From NCBI RefSeq assembly GCF_964204645.1, contig NW_027437438.1, positions 88,001 to 152,000 on the forward strand: 64,000 nucleotides of DNA, given 5' to 3'. A program made the translations under genes and the position numbers. Under the pieces are notes generated by a model. It did no database searches. It saw nothing but the letters and a program-made list of their open reading frames with translations, and had not been told where the DNA came from. The stretch is from Tubulanus polymorphus. Taxonomy: Eukaryota; Nemertea; Palaeonemertea; Tubulaniformes; Tubulanidae. Positions 1 through 10,708 of the stretch are shown piece after piece (position 1 is the first letter of the stretch; each line of letters opens with the position of its first letter).

Positions 1-1434
1 TCCGCTTGTGCAATCCGCATGCTCTTTAGTAATGTCCTATTTTGCCGTTCTATCTCCCCATTAGCCTGTGGCCAGATGGGGGGCTTAACCTGTGCTCGAT
101 ATTAATCTCGGCCAGGTAATGTTGGAATTTTCCGAGATGAATTGCCTCCCGTTGTCAGTTTTCAGCGACCTTGGTAACCCAAACGCTGCGAATATTTTAT
201 CTAAACAACGTATTATCTCGCGGGACCTTAAATCCCTGATTATCTCGACTCCCAAGAATCGGCTATAATAATCGATAATTGCCAATACGTATTCCCCTCC
301 CGGCATCGGGCCAAGGAGGTCTGCGGCGGTATCCTGCCACGGCCCAGCCGGCAGCTCGTACCTTTTCATCGGTTCCGGTCTAGACGGCAGACTAACAAGT
401 TGGCAACCCCGGCATGGGTTCACAACTCTCTCTGCATCACGATCTATGCCCGGCCACCATACTTTCGCTCTCAACCGACGCTTCGTTTTCACGATCCCTT
501 GATGGCCCTCATGCGCGAGGCTCACGGCGCGTTTCCGTGGTGATTCGGGGATAACGATACGGCAGCCCCGTAAGATCAGGTTATCGACAGCGCAAAGTTC
601 AGTCCGAACGTTCTTATACCCCAGCGGACAGTCGTGCCACTTATCCGTCTCGATGCACTCTCTGACGATTTGTAGCTTCTCGTCAGACTCGGATGCTCTG
701 CCGATCTCTGAAACCTTCAGCGCGACTGGCGTAGCGTGAGCTACGATAAACCGCACATACTCCTCGCCCATATTGTCGTCGTTTCCGTCCGACGGATTAA
801 TCAGCCGCGATAGCGCGTCTGCGGCCATTTCTTTACCGGGAATATGCTTGACGGTGAAGTCATAGGGTTGCAAACGTAATACCCACCTCTCAATCCGCGC
901 GAATGGTTTAGACCTTGGCGAATAAATGAAAGTCAGAGGTTTATGATCCGTAACGATATCGAACCGTATACCGTAAAGAAACGTGTGGAATCTCTCACAT
1001 GCCCACACGATTCCCAGCGCCTCTCTCTCCGTTTGCGAATAACGCCTCTCAACCTGAGATAGGCTGCGATTTGCATAATACACGACGCGTTTTACCTTGT
1101 CCTGCGTTTGCACTAACATTGCCCCCAGACCGACTGGGCTGGCGTCGACTATAATTTCAGTCGGGGCACCCTTTTCGAAATACGCTAGTGTATCTGCTTT
1201 ACCGAGCTCTAGTTTCAGCTTACCAAACGCACGGTCGTGTTCTTTACCCCAGTGGAACGATACGCCGTTTCGGGTGAGCAGTCTCAACGGATCCGCGATT
1301 GTCGACAAATTATTGATGAATCGACTACTGAAATTCACCAAGCCCAGGAAGCTCCGGACTTCAGATGCGGAATTCGGCTTCCTTGCCTCGAGAACAGCTT
1401 TCACGCAATCTTTGACCAACATACTCTATCTCGG
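1..1434 (-). pseudogene. pol: gypsy RNase H and integrase
   Basis: One 445-codon stretch (85-1422) holds the RT connection domain (EVRSFLGLVNFSSRFI), RNase H (Asp in EIIVDASPVGLGAMLV, Glu in QTEREALGIVWACERF, Asp in IVTDHKPLTF), the integrase HHCC zinc site (HEGHQG ... CRGC) and the integrase core with its first two catalytic acids (TAADLLGP and KTDNGRQF). The frame breaks right after the second Asp, near 110-120; the third part with the catalytic Glu continues in another frame to the window edge. Strong family match; dead copy. Confidence 0.93.
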
Positions 1435-2246
1435 GTAAACGTATGTGGCATTTCGGCAGATTCACAGTGAGTCCGTTTTTTGCTAAAGTTTCCAGCACTT
1501 TGATAAGACGAGCATCGTGCTCATCGTCCCCTTTCCCGTGAATAATAAAGTCATCTGAAATGTTCGCGACGCCCGGACAATCAGCAAGAACCTGCTTAAC
1601 GACATGTTGGAAGAGTTCCGGGGCTGAACATAAGTCTTTTTTAACGGAAAATACCAAGATGACATGAAAACGTTTTTATACTGCGCGATTCCTCTTCAAG
1701 TTCTAACTGGTGAAATCCACTCTTCAGATCTATCTTACTAAAGACAGTACTACCATTCATGCTCTGAATTACCTCGTCAACCGTCGGAATCGGGTGACGC
1801 TCACGTATGACGGCTGTGTTTGCTTGCCGCATATCTACACAGACGCGAATATCCCCCGACGGTTTCGGCGCAATTACAAGTGGAGAGACCCAGGGCGTCG
1901 GTCCTTCCACCTTTTCGATTATGTCTTCCTCAAGGGGCTGATTAATCTTTGTTTCTAATCTGTCACGCAAGGCGAATGGAATTCTCCGAGAATTCTGCGC
2001 TACCGGTTTGATATTCTCATCCACATGGATTTTAGCTTGGTAGCCCTTTAGTTTACCGACCCCCGAACAAATTTCCGGATATCGTTTCTCAATATCGCTT
2101 ATCGTTATGCGTTTGTCGCTAATTGTATTAATGCCCAATCCGACCTTGAGAACGCCCAGTTTCTCAGCAGTAGATTTTCCAATCAGCGATCTGCCTTTAC
2201 CGCTAATAACGAGGAACCGGTCGCCAACTCCGAGGGTTGTGACGAA
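1361..2246 (-). pseudogene. pol: gypsy reverse transcriptase, frameshifted
   Basis: The first part (to about 1641) contains the standard RT start region, with WVSPLVIAPKPSGDIRVC and the catalytic-Asp motif SKIDLKSGFHQL. The frame then shifts, and the second part carries a YxDD-equivalent, NISDDFIIHGKGDDEHD, and the following thumb region (GLTVNLPKCHIRLPEIEYVG). The ISDD form of the catalytic box fits the gypsy subgroup whose consensus is (N/Y)xSDD. A further frame change at about 1420 separates it from the RNase H part. Confidence 0.9.
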
Positions 2247-2247
2247 T

Positions 2248-3336
2248 TTACCGACTGTAGATAACGGTTCTACTGAACCGTATGGGTGGAGTTTTTTTCG
2301 ATACCCGCACCGCAGTGCAGCTGATTTTCTGCTTTTTCAAATAATTCCACGTATCGGAGTCAATCACATTCACGGTTGAACCCGAGTCAACCAACGCTCG
2401 TATAATTATATCGCCTACTTTTAAATCGATGACGCCATCGCGCATCTCGTGACGCAACGAAAACAAGCTCTCTCCGACGGTGAATGGATATTCGGCCTCG
2501 TCATCGGAATCTCCCGCCACTGCGTTTGTTTTGTTTCTGTGTCTCGGCTCCCGGCCAACAGTGAACTTACTCTTACAGCATTTTGCGAAGTGACCCACTT
2601 TTCCACATTTCTTGCAGGAAGCTGACTGGGCAGGACATGATTTATCTTTTGAAATATGTCCCTGTTTCCCGCAACGGTAACACGTAATATCTGACTTCGC
2701 GCCAGAACGATAATTTCTACTGTAAACATTCGGCTTCGGTTTCCTCCTATCGACATGATTAACCTCACTTCTCGGTTTAACTTCCTCCATCTGCCTAGAC
2801 TGTATATCGACGGCTTCCATAGCTCTGGCTAGACTCAAAACAGTATTCAAATCGAGGGCTTCGCCTTTCTGAAGAAGTTCCCTTCGTAGCTGCGAGGACC
2901 TACATGATTCAACGACATGATCGCAAATCTGTTCCTTCTCGTCGGCAAACTCAGTTTTTCGCCTGATTGCGTAATCTGGCAACAAACTGGTCTACTGTTT
3001 CCGAACCCTCCTGTTTCAGGGAACGAAAAATGTGTCTTTCGAAAGTTTTATTTAATTTCGGGACGAAAAATTATCTAACTTACGAACCGCCTTTTTGAAC
3101 TCATCATCTTGCTCGCCTGGGACTCCAGGAACGAAACCTACTTCTGGTAGTGTTTCAAACATTTCCTGTACATCCATTCCGGCTGAGTGGAGTAACAGGG
3201 CTCTCTTCTGGCCCGCGTCCCGTATACCCTTTCCTTCGACGTAATAAAGAAACGCTTTCATTCACCGTTTCCATCTGGGTCCCACGCTCGAAGCATCCTC
3301 AGCACAGTCAAACTTTACCATCGGAGCGACATCCAT
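2248..3336 (-). pseudogene. gag-pro: gypsy gag (CCHC knuckles) and aspartic protease, broken
   Basis: The gag-like reading frame can start at an ATG at 3336, meets an in-frame TGA at about 3262-3264 (one base from a Trp codon) and resumes at the next codon. A frame change near 2985-3060 leads into a segment with two nucleic-acid-binding knuckles, CYRCGKQGHISKDKSC and CKKCGKVGHFAKCC, followed by an aspartic protease active site, LVDSGSTVNVID. Gag packages the element RNA; the protease would cleave the polyprotein. The first knuckle has an extra residue before its last Cys. Confidence in the family is high; no working product is possible from this copy. Confidence 0.88.
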
Positions 3337-3348
3337 TTTAGAACTTTA

Positions 3349-3365
3349 GTTTATCCTCGTCGCCA
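3349..3365 (-). other. Primer-binding site of the gypsy element
   Basis: The minus strand reads TGGCGACGAGGATAAAC just inside the LTR. The TGG start pairs with the CCA end of a tRNA and the position is the standard one for minus-strand priming. I do not assign the tRNA species. Confidence 0.7.
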
Positions 3366-3367
3366 TT

Positions 3368-3587
3368 TGTGACGTCCAACTGATTAAATACGGACAATAG
3401 AGTTAGACAATACTACAAAGTCTCTTTATTCAGCCACGTAACTACATCCGGCCTACACTAGATTACATAAACCACCTAACACTAATACACTGACGTAAGA
3501 CACTACAATAACTGAAGGCCTACTCACATGCGCGCACGCGCCCTACACAGCACATTGCACAGAAACTGGCGCAAAGCACTTATCGAC
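3368..3587 (-). repeat. 5' LTR of the gypsy element
   Basis: On the minus strand this 220-base segment starts TGTCGATAAG and ends CGTCACA, the usual TG...CA form. It holds an AATAAA signal (read as tttatt at about 3424-3430 on the plus strand) and is followed two bases later by a tRNA primer site. The inner end is firm; the outer end is my best TG choice, since the second LTR is outside the window and cannot be compared. Confidence 0.6.
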
Positions 3588-4402
3588 ACTTTCGCTTGCG
3601 GGGTCCGAACCTAAATCATTTTTAATAGCAACACAACTTTGCTAACATGGTAAGTCATTTTGTGAAACGTTCAAATGTGATGTGACCAAGATTAAGAATA
3701 AGAAGAGAGTTGTAACGTCCTAGTAAGTACGTACCTGTATGATCGCATATCGCCTGTACGTTGATACTGTTAAAATTCTTCCGATTGACATATGCTGGCT
3801 CGTTCTGGACTGGTGACTGGATTCTAACGTGAGTTCCATCAACAACTCCTGCTTCTCTGGGGAACCCAACCTCGGCTAAATCGTAAAAAGCAGCCATCAC
3901 CTTCCTCAAATCATCTTGCGTGGTTGGCCATTTGATAAAATCGTTCATCCTATTAGCCAAACTAGTGGCTTGTATATATAATTCTGGAAACTGTCGATTT
4001 ATGTACACCAAAGTTATCTGCTATTACAGACAGAAAAGCCCCAGAAGCCCCAGGTCCTCGCGTAAAGTTCAGCAATAAAGTTTATCCCATTTCTTCCAAA
4101 ACGAAATCTTTCTCGTAGGCATTCATCGGAAAACTGATTGAGATGATCAAATCGCTGTCGATTTACTCTGTTGTAGCCAAATTCAGACAATAAAAAGGCT
4201 ATGTCGGCCATTTTTAACCACTGGTTAAGAACTTAACATAGCCCTGTGGTTCGTTTAACTTAAACCGATGGTTAGAGAATTTAACCGTTGGTTCAATTTT
4301 TGAGCAACCCAATCTCACCGACAGTTGAGAGTTTAACCGTCGGTTAGGGATTTAAACGACGGTTAAGAGTTGAACCAACCTTTGAGCAACTGGCCCCAGG
4401 AT
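3588..4402 (-). mobile_element. PIF/Harbinger DNA transposon, one end only
   Basis: The right end reads, on the minus strand, GGGGCCAGTTGCTCAAAGG, a terminal type I associate with PIF/Harbinger elements, followed by many short subterminal copies of a TTAACCGNNGGTT-like motif (4215-4380), probably transposase-binding repeats. The transposase starts at 4211. The left part of the gene and the other terminal repeat are missing; the gypsy LTR begins at about 3587, so truncation by that insertion or a linked deletion is likely. Confidence 0.7.
3735..4211 (-). pseudogene. PIF/Harbinger (HARBI1-like) transposase, N-terminal half with internal deletion
   Basis: The ATG at 4211 opens a frame that becomes a HARBI1-like nuclease: FDHLNQFSDECLRERFRFG in the helical N-terminal part, then LANRMNDFIKWP and the first catalytic box EAGVVDGTHVRI with its Asp. 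The coding part ends at CDHT followed by a canonical GTACGT donor at 3734, so an intron once followed; the exon with the other two acids is absent. Between 4014 and 4011 the frame changes and part of the helix-turn-helix region is lost. The transposase would cut and paste the element, normally together with a Myb/MADF partner protein, which is not found next to it. Confidence 0.82.
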
Positions 4403-4432
4403 AAATTTGACCCCAAAAAACAAGTAAAGGAT

Positions 4433-4473
4433 GAGTAAGCACCACAGTAACCATTTGAAGGTAAGTAGGCTTA
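4433..4473. repeat. 41-bp direct repeat, copy 1
   Basis: Identical over 41 bases to 5426-5466, in the same orientation, 993 bases apart. It touches the end of the SGNH ORF. See that entry for the possible element. Confidence 0.95.
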
Positions 4474-5263
4474 AACATAGGCGACGATACGTTGTTTTAT
4501 CCAATCCACAGCCCTGTGTTGGTAATGAATTCCACAGAAGTCAGCGGACCGAAGCTGCGGGTGTGGAATCTCACGGAAACCTGCTTCCCGTGCTCTTCTG
4601 TTAAAATGTCTTATCCGGCGCACAGCGTCAGCGTTTTCCTCGTGGCATGGTGGAACAGGGACCTCCAAATGGTACAGTGGAACCGAAGGAAATTTTCTCT
4701 GCAATATTTTGTAGAGCTCAACGATATCTGCACAGGTATGGCGTCTGAACTGCCGTGTATGGTTCAGGCCATGATTAAAACTGATGAACACCTTATGTGG
4801 GTATGTCGGATGTAGCTAACCGGGCCCTGAACCTTCTCCCCCGGATGACTAATGGGGATAATAATAGCGTCTGCTTTGAGCTGCTTGAACATGGAATCAG
4901 ATAGTTATAACAGTGGTAGGCGGGAACGAATGCATCTGGTCGCTAGCCGTTGCATTCTTGAGTCCAGGTCATCAGGGTTACCGCCAGCCTTCTTCACCAT
5001 ATCCCGTAGGTAGAACCATAGCTCTCCAAACCGAGAGGTGCCAAGCTTAGGCGGGGTCCTCGACAGTGCACTTATCAAACCCATAACGGTGGCAAGCAGT
5101 TCTCTTTCCGCCAATTCTGCCAGTTTCCTCCTGCATGGTTTTGGGTGGCGACCAAAGTATTGAACAAACTGCATGACTGATCTACGAAGATTTTTCTTCT
5201 CTTCAACAATAGCTGGGCGGTGTCAAGCTTCACGGTGTCAAGCTCGAGTACATCCATTTGCAA
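4471..5263 (-). pseudogene. SGNH/GDSL hydrolase-like ORF of a mobile element, broken
   Basis: Starting at an ATG at about 5257-5263, a helical N-terminal region (ELAERELLATVMGLISALSR, then FGELWFYLRDMVKKAGG) leads, after an in-frame TAA, into an SGNH-like fold: block I reads SDSMFKQLKADAIIIPIS with the nucleophile-position Ser, block III reads FNHGLNHTRQF (usual form GxND), and block V reads ADFCGIHYQHRAVDWI, with the Asp-x-x-His pair. Two frame changes (about 5170 and 4800) and one stop disable it. SGNH domains occur in CR1-type LINE ORF1 and in Ngaro/DIRS-like retroelements. The flanking 41-bp direct repeats resemble the split direct repeats of the latter, but no RT or tyrosine recombinase is present, so the class stays open. 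Confidence 0.55.
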
Positions 5264-5425
5264 ATTTCTTTTCGCTTCCTAAACCCGACAAATCAAATTC
5301 GACAATTAAAATTTGGCTTTAAGATTTAGCATTTAGTGAAAAGTGAGTAGAGTAGTACACGTATACGCGGGAGTGGATATTTAGTATATAATGAATATAG
5401 TGCATCTGGTTATGCATTTAAACAC

Positions 5426-5466
5426 GAGTAAGCACCACAGTAACCATTTGAAGGTAAGTAGGCTTA
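5426..5466. repeat. 41-bp direct repeat, copy 2
   Basis: Exact match to 4433-4473. It lies upstream of the minus-strand SGNH ORF and 79 bases beyond the stop of the MULE gene. Confidence 0.95.
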
Positions 5467-5544
5467 GTGTCGCTTATGAGGAACTGTCTTTCCAGTCTAA
5501 CGCAAGTCAACATAATCAGTATTTGCCTGTAACAAACTCCTACC

Positions 5545-7503
5545 CTACTTAAGCCAAAGTTCTTTGTTTTGAGCTATACGTGACCTTAGTTCTTCGCATT
5601 TACAACAGTTAATCTGCTCACGAAATCTTTTCGGGGGCTGCAACTGATTACGAGGGCGAAGTCTGCTTTTAGGGCTAGTTTCTTCAACCACCTCCTCCAT
5701 TTTCTCTTCCCTCTGGGGCACTGGCAAATCAACATCTTCTCAGGGCTGCTCGTGAGTACAGCCAGTCTCTATTTCAGCTAAGCGATCTGGCTTGCTGGCA
5801 GATCCTGGAAGTGGCTTATTCTGTGCCCGAGTCATCTTATTCAGTCCCTGCTTTTTAGCCCTCCGGGTCCACACGATGTAATCATCGTCAACCGACCCCT
5901 ACGAAGAACTCTTGGTAGGCTGTCTTGAATCCCTCGGCTTCCTTTCAGGTCTTTTCTCTCGCCTTAACGATGGGGTGTCTACAGTTGGCTCCCAACGGCG
6001 ACTTTGGCTGTTTTTGGAATTGTCAATTTACCATCAGTTGAGGAAATAGTTTTAATAGATTTCTTTTTCGTTTTAATGTTCATGAACTTATTGTATATGG
6101 TTTCCTTGTCTTCGTTGCTTTTCTGCATCCACATTACATGGGAAATAGTATATCTTTGTAAAGAAAGAACAACTTCATAATTTCCTTGATGGTGAAGGGC
6201 ACGACAGACATCGATATACTGGATTTTTACCAATTTGTGTAACTGTTCTATCAAATCGGGGATCTTCAGAATCTTCCAGTTAGTTGCTAAATTGATTATA
6301 CTGTTTATAGTCTCTGGGTTATTGTTTGTCCATCCTATAGGGTGACATTTCTTAACTTGAGATGGCGTGAATACATACTCTTCAAGTCTTGGCTCCAGCT
6401 TTTCAAAGTATGGGATGAAGAGCGGAGCGATTTCGTTGATTCTAGCCTTGACCTTCATCATTCTGAGTTTATGCTTATACTCATCAAGTTCATGTAACGC
6501 GCCGCTTTTACCAAATATAGAGTCGACTATATCATATTTTATCATTCACCCCAATTTTGTGTTGCAAATGCCATTTTACGTTTTCAATCAAATGTCGGTA
6601 GCATAACAATTGAGTAGCATTTGGAAATGTCTCTTTGATTGCTTTCAGTACAGCTTTTTCTTCGCCGGATCCAACGGTTAACATTTTGCCCGCAATTTCT
6701 GTATTTACGTTCGAGTCTAATTTCCCTTTTAAATGAGAGAAGAATCGCTGGTACGTAATGGTCTCGCCGTCCCAATGCAGAAATAATGGCCCAATGAAAA
6801 TTGGTGATTCTTGTGTTTCACGACGGAGCAAATGGGTGTTCTTGAAAACCGTTATAGTCAAATAGCAGGCACCGATCGATGCCAAGAATCGAAGGTTCCG
6901 CCGCTTGCGTACAAAATCGTTTTACGTCTCTCATCTGTTGCTCTGTATATAAAATAACCGTCGGAGGTTTTTCGATCGAAGTAATAACCTCTCGGATGAA
7001 ATCACTGCCGGATTGCATATTCATGAGAGTTTGTATTTCATCCGCTACATTCTTACGGTTGCCGGATGTGCGATCCTTGACCATTTCACGGTGCCGTTCT
7101 GTACCTGTTTCAAGTTTCTTGGCGCTGATGATGAGCTATTTAGACATATGTGGTTATGAACTTGCATTGGTGCTTGTGTGGTCACCTTATCGGCGATTAC
7201 ATCCATGACGGAGTCTGAAGTCCGAAAATATTCTATTCCTGTTCCCTTTTTTGTATTGCCATGCGGCGTACCACTATCCGGTGAATCACCGAGATACTCC
7301 ACTACTGACCGGTTTCGTACATCGCCGAAGTTTGCTGGAGAATGGTCAATCCAAGTAATTCGTTTTTTGAAATCCGGTTTTCGTTTTAGTGTAGCGTAAA
7401 ACCGCCTCAAAATAATCAAATCTTCGTCAGAAGGTTGTTGATCAAATGCTACGAATTCTTTTTTCACCCTAATGCCGTACGAACCATTCTTCGTTTGGAT
7501 GAC
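5545..7503 (-). pseudogene. Mutator-like (MULE) DDE transposase exon and C-terminal tail
   Basis: Reads into VIQTKNGSYGIRVKKEFVAF, the pre-catalytic region ending SAPRNLKQVQN, the first acid box SILGIDR, a core with HWDGETITYQRFFSHLKGKL, then VGSGEEKAVLKAIKETFPNA followed by the CxxH motif LLCYRHLIENVKWHL, and the C-terminal helical part WTNNNPETINSIINLATNW. These match animal MULE-type transposases. Where a second catalytic Asp is expected (VGSxEEKA) this copy has Gly. Frame changes fall near 7085, 6870, 6540 and 5990. The tail (5545-5990) is basic then acidic, has two in-frame stops and ends INCCKCEELRSRIAQNKELW. The protein would excise and reinsert the element in the nucleus. Confidence 0.8.
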
Positions 7504-7607
7504 CTGGAAGATGAAATTTACCTGATGAAATCCCGATCATTCAAATCACAAATAGAAGTGATGGACGTCAATTTTAGTACGTATATAACGTATTTATGCG
7601 TTTTTAC

Positions 7608-8982
7608 CTTATGTGTTCCATTTTCTTGTATGAGAACCACCACCTTCTTAGTTGAAGACATCTTTTTGTCCCAAATTCCAGAGTCATCAACGAATTTACT
7701 CCGGTTCCCAGCCTGTCTACGTTGAATGTTATTGGTGTTGTCTAATATGTAGTACACATCATGTTTTCGGCCGTTTGGAATACTGGTGGGAAAATCTAAT
7801 TTTTCGGTGGCGGATTTTCTAATCACATCAATCACTCCAGCGGTATCCAAAAATCTCCCATTTAGCCGGCCCGAAGAGCCGTCATTTTCATTTGATTGTA
7901 TCGTCGTGGTGCCGTCGTCAAATGTGTCAGACGGTGATGAAACGCCTAGAAAGGAGATAGATATGCTATTAAAAACGGTCAATTTAGATTCCCAGGCATT
8001 GTTTAATACTTCAAATTGATATACACACCTGTTAAATCTGATCTGGAAGAAAGTGTAGAACTATGCCCTGGTTGATCATTGCACAGGCGGATCCAGTTTT
8101 TATAGGGGGTGGACAGGACAAAGTAGGGCACACCTTTCTATGGCACATCGCGAGCGCCGAAGGCGCGATGCCCACAAGGGGGGAAATTTTGAAAATTTGG
8201 TGTTCTTAAATGTGTTTTGTGGCATTTCAGAGGGTCCATTCTAGGAGAAAAAGAAGTCATTTAGACTTCATTTTGTAACCTTAGGGTCCAGGAAGGTGCC
8301 ACAGATAGGGCAAAAAACAAGCACATAAAATTTGAGTTTCATACACATCATCTTTTTATTTATACTCTACTCTTGTTATTGTCAGATTTTATTGCATTTC
8401 CTTTCCTCTGATAAAATATTCAAATTTTAAAAAGTTTTCATCGTAACGCTATAAAATGTGCCCTTTTTATCAACTTTTCTGACATTTCACGTGCCCATAT
8501 TCCAGAAAAGATATAACAGAATATGCCTTTTTCACAGTTTTCATCGTATATACTCTATAAGATGTGCCCTTTTTATCAATTTCTCGGGCATTATAGGTGC
8601 CCCTATTTCAGAATTCATGCCCGTTTCACAATTTTCATCGTATATACGCTTATAAGATGTGCCCTTTTTATTAATTTCTCTGGCATTATAGGTGCCCCTA
8701 TTACATAATAGGTGCCCTTAGATATGACAGCACAGCAGCATGAATGCCATTTTCAAAGGCAACGTCCTTGACTGCCGAATCGCGCGATGTAAATATAGTC
8801 GTGTTCGAGTGATCGAGTGTTAAAAATCGAGTGTTAAAATTTTCTTCTATTGCTTTTTTTTCTGACATTCCTGAAAGCCAGGAGGGCACTTTTAATTTTT
8901 CAAGGGGGTGGACTGGTCCACTCGGTCCACCACCCTAGATCCGCCCTTGCATTGATCAGGCGTGTCTTCGCGTCGATTTTGT
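7608..8982 (-). pseudogene. Linker exons 8 and 9, exon 8 split by a hAT-like insertion
   Basis: Exon 8 (8029-8982) contains an 872-bp element. If the insert and one copy of its 8-base flank are removed, 74 bases remain, open in the frame that joins exon 9 in phase 1 at the CTAG acceptor (7946). Exon 9 (7608-7945) reads GVSSPSDTFDDGTTTIQSNE, then KLDFPTSIPNGRKHDVYYIL and KKVVVLIQENGTHK, and meets exon 10 in phase 0 across a 104-base intron (7504-7607). The exon 7-8 junction is one base out of phase, from decay or a missed exon. Confidence 0.55.
8080..8951. mobile_element. hAT-like non-autonomous element inside an exon
   Basis: Ends read TGCACAGGCGGATCCAG and, reverse-complemented, TGCAAGGGCGGATCTAG: a 17-base inverted repeat with three differences, matching the CAGG(N)GCGGATC(C/T)AG type typical of hAT elements. 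Flanks are ttgatcat and ttgatcag, an 8-base target duplication with one mismatch, the hAT size. No transposase is present. The interior holds repeated GTGCCCTTTTT-like segments, also found in the element at 28958-29415, so both may be one family. Confidence 0.7.
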
Positions 8983-9069
8983 CTGAAAAGAAATAGAAAA
9001 AATCAGTTCCTGTTATAACTTAGTTATCAAATGTTGTTATAATAATTCAATTGTTTTTACAAAACTTAC

Positions 9070-10708
9070 AATCTACATCGACTTTTTTAAGTGCGGGAAC
9101 TGTTATTCTGGACTCGTCAAATTCCGGAAACGGCGCAGAAATACCTATAGATATGATTTCATGTTTAATTAATGATAGTCCTGTTGCCAAACGATTAAAT
9201 AGATCGAGCAGTTAATAGATCGAGCAGTATGACGACATGACGACGTAACGTACCTGCAGCTGTACTATTAAACTGTCTTGATGGGCTGTCAGAATCTTGC
9301 ATTTGTAAAGGACTAACGCAGTTCTCAAAGCTCACTCTTTTCGAAGATCTCTTCTCTGCAAAGACAAAATGGAATGTAAGCTAACAATGCAGCTTGAACT
9401 TTATGTAGAGTTATTAGATGTTAAGTATATATGTCTTACCGGAATTTCGTGGTGACATCTTAAAACTGGTCATGCGTTTCTCCTTTCGTGTGGTTTCTAA
9501 AACAGAAAAAAGAAGACTTGCTTTTTTCTGTACACTTTTTTTCTTATTTGTTTCAGATTGAGAGTCGACACTATTGATCCGCAGCTGAATTGTACTTTCA
9601 AAAAGATCAAACGATTTATATACGTAGGTTTCTTGGCATGTCCTGGGAGAACACACGCATTGTTCGTTATGTACGATAATACATTTTCCGCCTTAATGGT
9701 TGTTTGTCTGAAACTTTTATACTGGTATCAGACGAGCATTCTAAATCATTTGAAGGTAATCACGGCGCTGTAGTCATGAGAAGAATTCGTGGAAATGAGC
9801 AATTATGAAATAAACTTATGAAACACTCGCTGACCCTTAGTCTGATAAATCGATAATAAGGAGGAATATTAAAGAGTGACATTAAAGGGTTTTTATTATT
9901 TTAATTAATAAAAGTTTGTGTGTTTTAATTTGAATGTACTAATATCGATAAAGAATATAAATAAGAAAGATGATATTTCGGCTTACATTGTATATTACTA
10001 TTTAGACAAAATTAAATATCGTTCATTGTGGGAATTGTGTTCATTGGATAAGTTAAAATAAATGAGTTTGAGGGTTGGAAAAATAGTATGTAATCTCTTC
10101 GGTGCGGTTGAGAAGGAGAGCAGACCGGCAGGTATCATGACGTCGAGGGTCGGGTTAAAGTTAGCAGCGAATGAAAAGTCTAGGAATCAGGACCCCAGCT
10201 CTGCGTCGTGGTGCTGCGTTGGTTGCTCGTTCCCTTTTACGGCTGGCCGCAAGCAGGTTTCTGGATTTTTCTTGGGTGTGGACGCAGCCGTATAAAAGGG
10301 GCCGCACCTCGAGAGAGCGGACTCTTTTAGAAAGCATTTTCAGGGGAAGCATTAGAAGACTATAGAACAGATAACTTTCGGCTATCCGGTTGAATTGCAT
10401 CTTCTTGTGTGCGGGATTTGTAACAAAATTCTAAATTAAAAGGTAGGGAATTTTGTAAATTGTTGAGACTAAAGTTCAATTTAAATTGTTAGAATAAAAG
10501 TTGAGTATTATCATATTTAAATCCGGAGTTCCTTTCGGGTTTCTGTGTTCGTGGTCGACTTTCTCGCCAGGGACCGGAGTTTGTAATAGAGGAAAAAGAC
10601 AATAGAGAAAGGGACCGCGGAACACTATATAAAACTTACTCGGTGTCTGATCTAAGCTTGGAAACGTTTCTTCTGACGAAAGATAAAGCACATTTTCCTT
10701 GTCTACCG
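9070..10708 (-). pseudogene. Linker exons of the PHD-OTU-MULE gene
   Basis: Five short exons with clean acceptors and donors: 10640-10708 (VDKENVLYLSSEETFPSLDQ), 9675-9707, 9440-9496 (TTRKEKRMTSFKMSPRNS), 9254-9355 (SSKRVSFENCVSPLQMQDSD) and 9070-9144 (ISAPFPEFDESRITVPALKK). Each is a multiple of three bases and enters and leaves in phase 1, so they could be skipped without a frame change. The peptide is low in hydrophobics and rich in Ser, Lys and Glu, as expected of a disordered linker. The intron 9708-10639 is much longer than the others and holds a TATA-bearing insertion. I recognise no domain here. Confidence 0.5.
10030..10620 (+). promoter_or_regulatory. Insertion in intron 3 with a strong TATA box and polyA signals
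   Basis: A TATAAAAGGGG at 10291-10301 is followed by a GC-rich stretch and an AATAAAA at about 10493-10499. TATA box plus downstream polyA signal within about 210 bases suggests a solo LTR or other promoter-bearing insertion on the plus strand, opposite to the host gene. I could not find the ends or a target duplication, so the boundaries are approximate. Confidence 0.3.

Larger units (their letters stand above)
1..3587 (-). mobile_element. Ty3/gypsy LTR retrotransposon, decayed, cut by window edge
   Basis: Minus-strand retrotransposon reading, from right to left, LTR, primer-binding site, gag with two CCHC knuckles, aspartic protease, reverse transcriptase, RNase H and integrase. This order, with integrase after RNase H, is the Ty3/gypsy order. 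The copy is dead: the frame changes several times and there is an in-frame TGA near the gag start. Integrase continues to base 1, where residues GEIERQNR, which hold the last catalytic Glu, can still be read, so the 3' LTR lies outside the window. Its upstream end abuts a PIF/Harbinger fragment, which it may have truncated. Confidence 0.92.

Noticed and set aside
4231-4380. Terminal repeats as a separate satellite
   Set aside because: The TTAACCG-type words fit subterminal repeats of the adjoining PIF/Harbinger element.
10161-10400. ORFs on both strands around the TATA box
   Set aside because: No splice sites or family features; the segment looks like promoter or LTR DNA.
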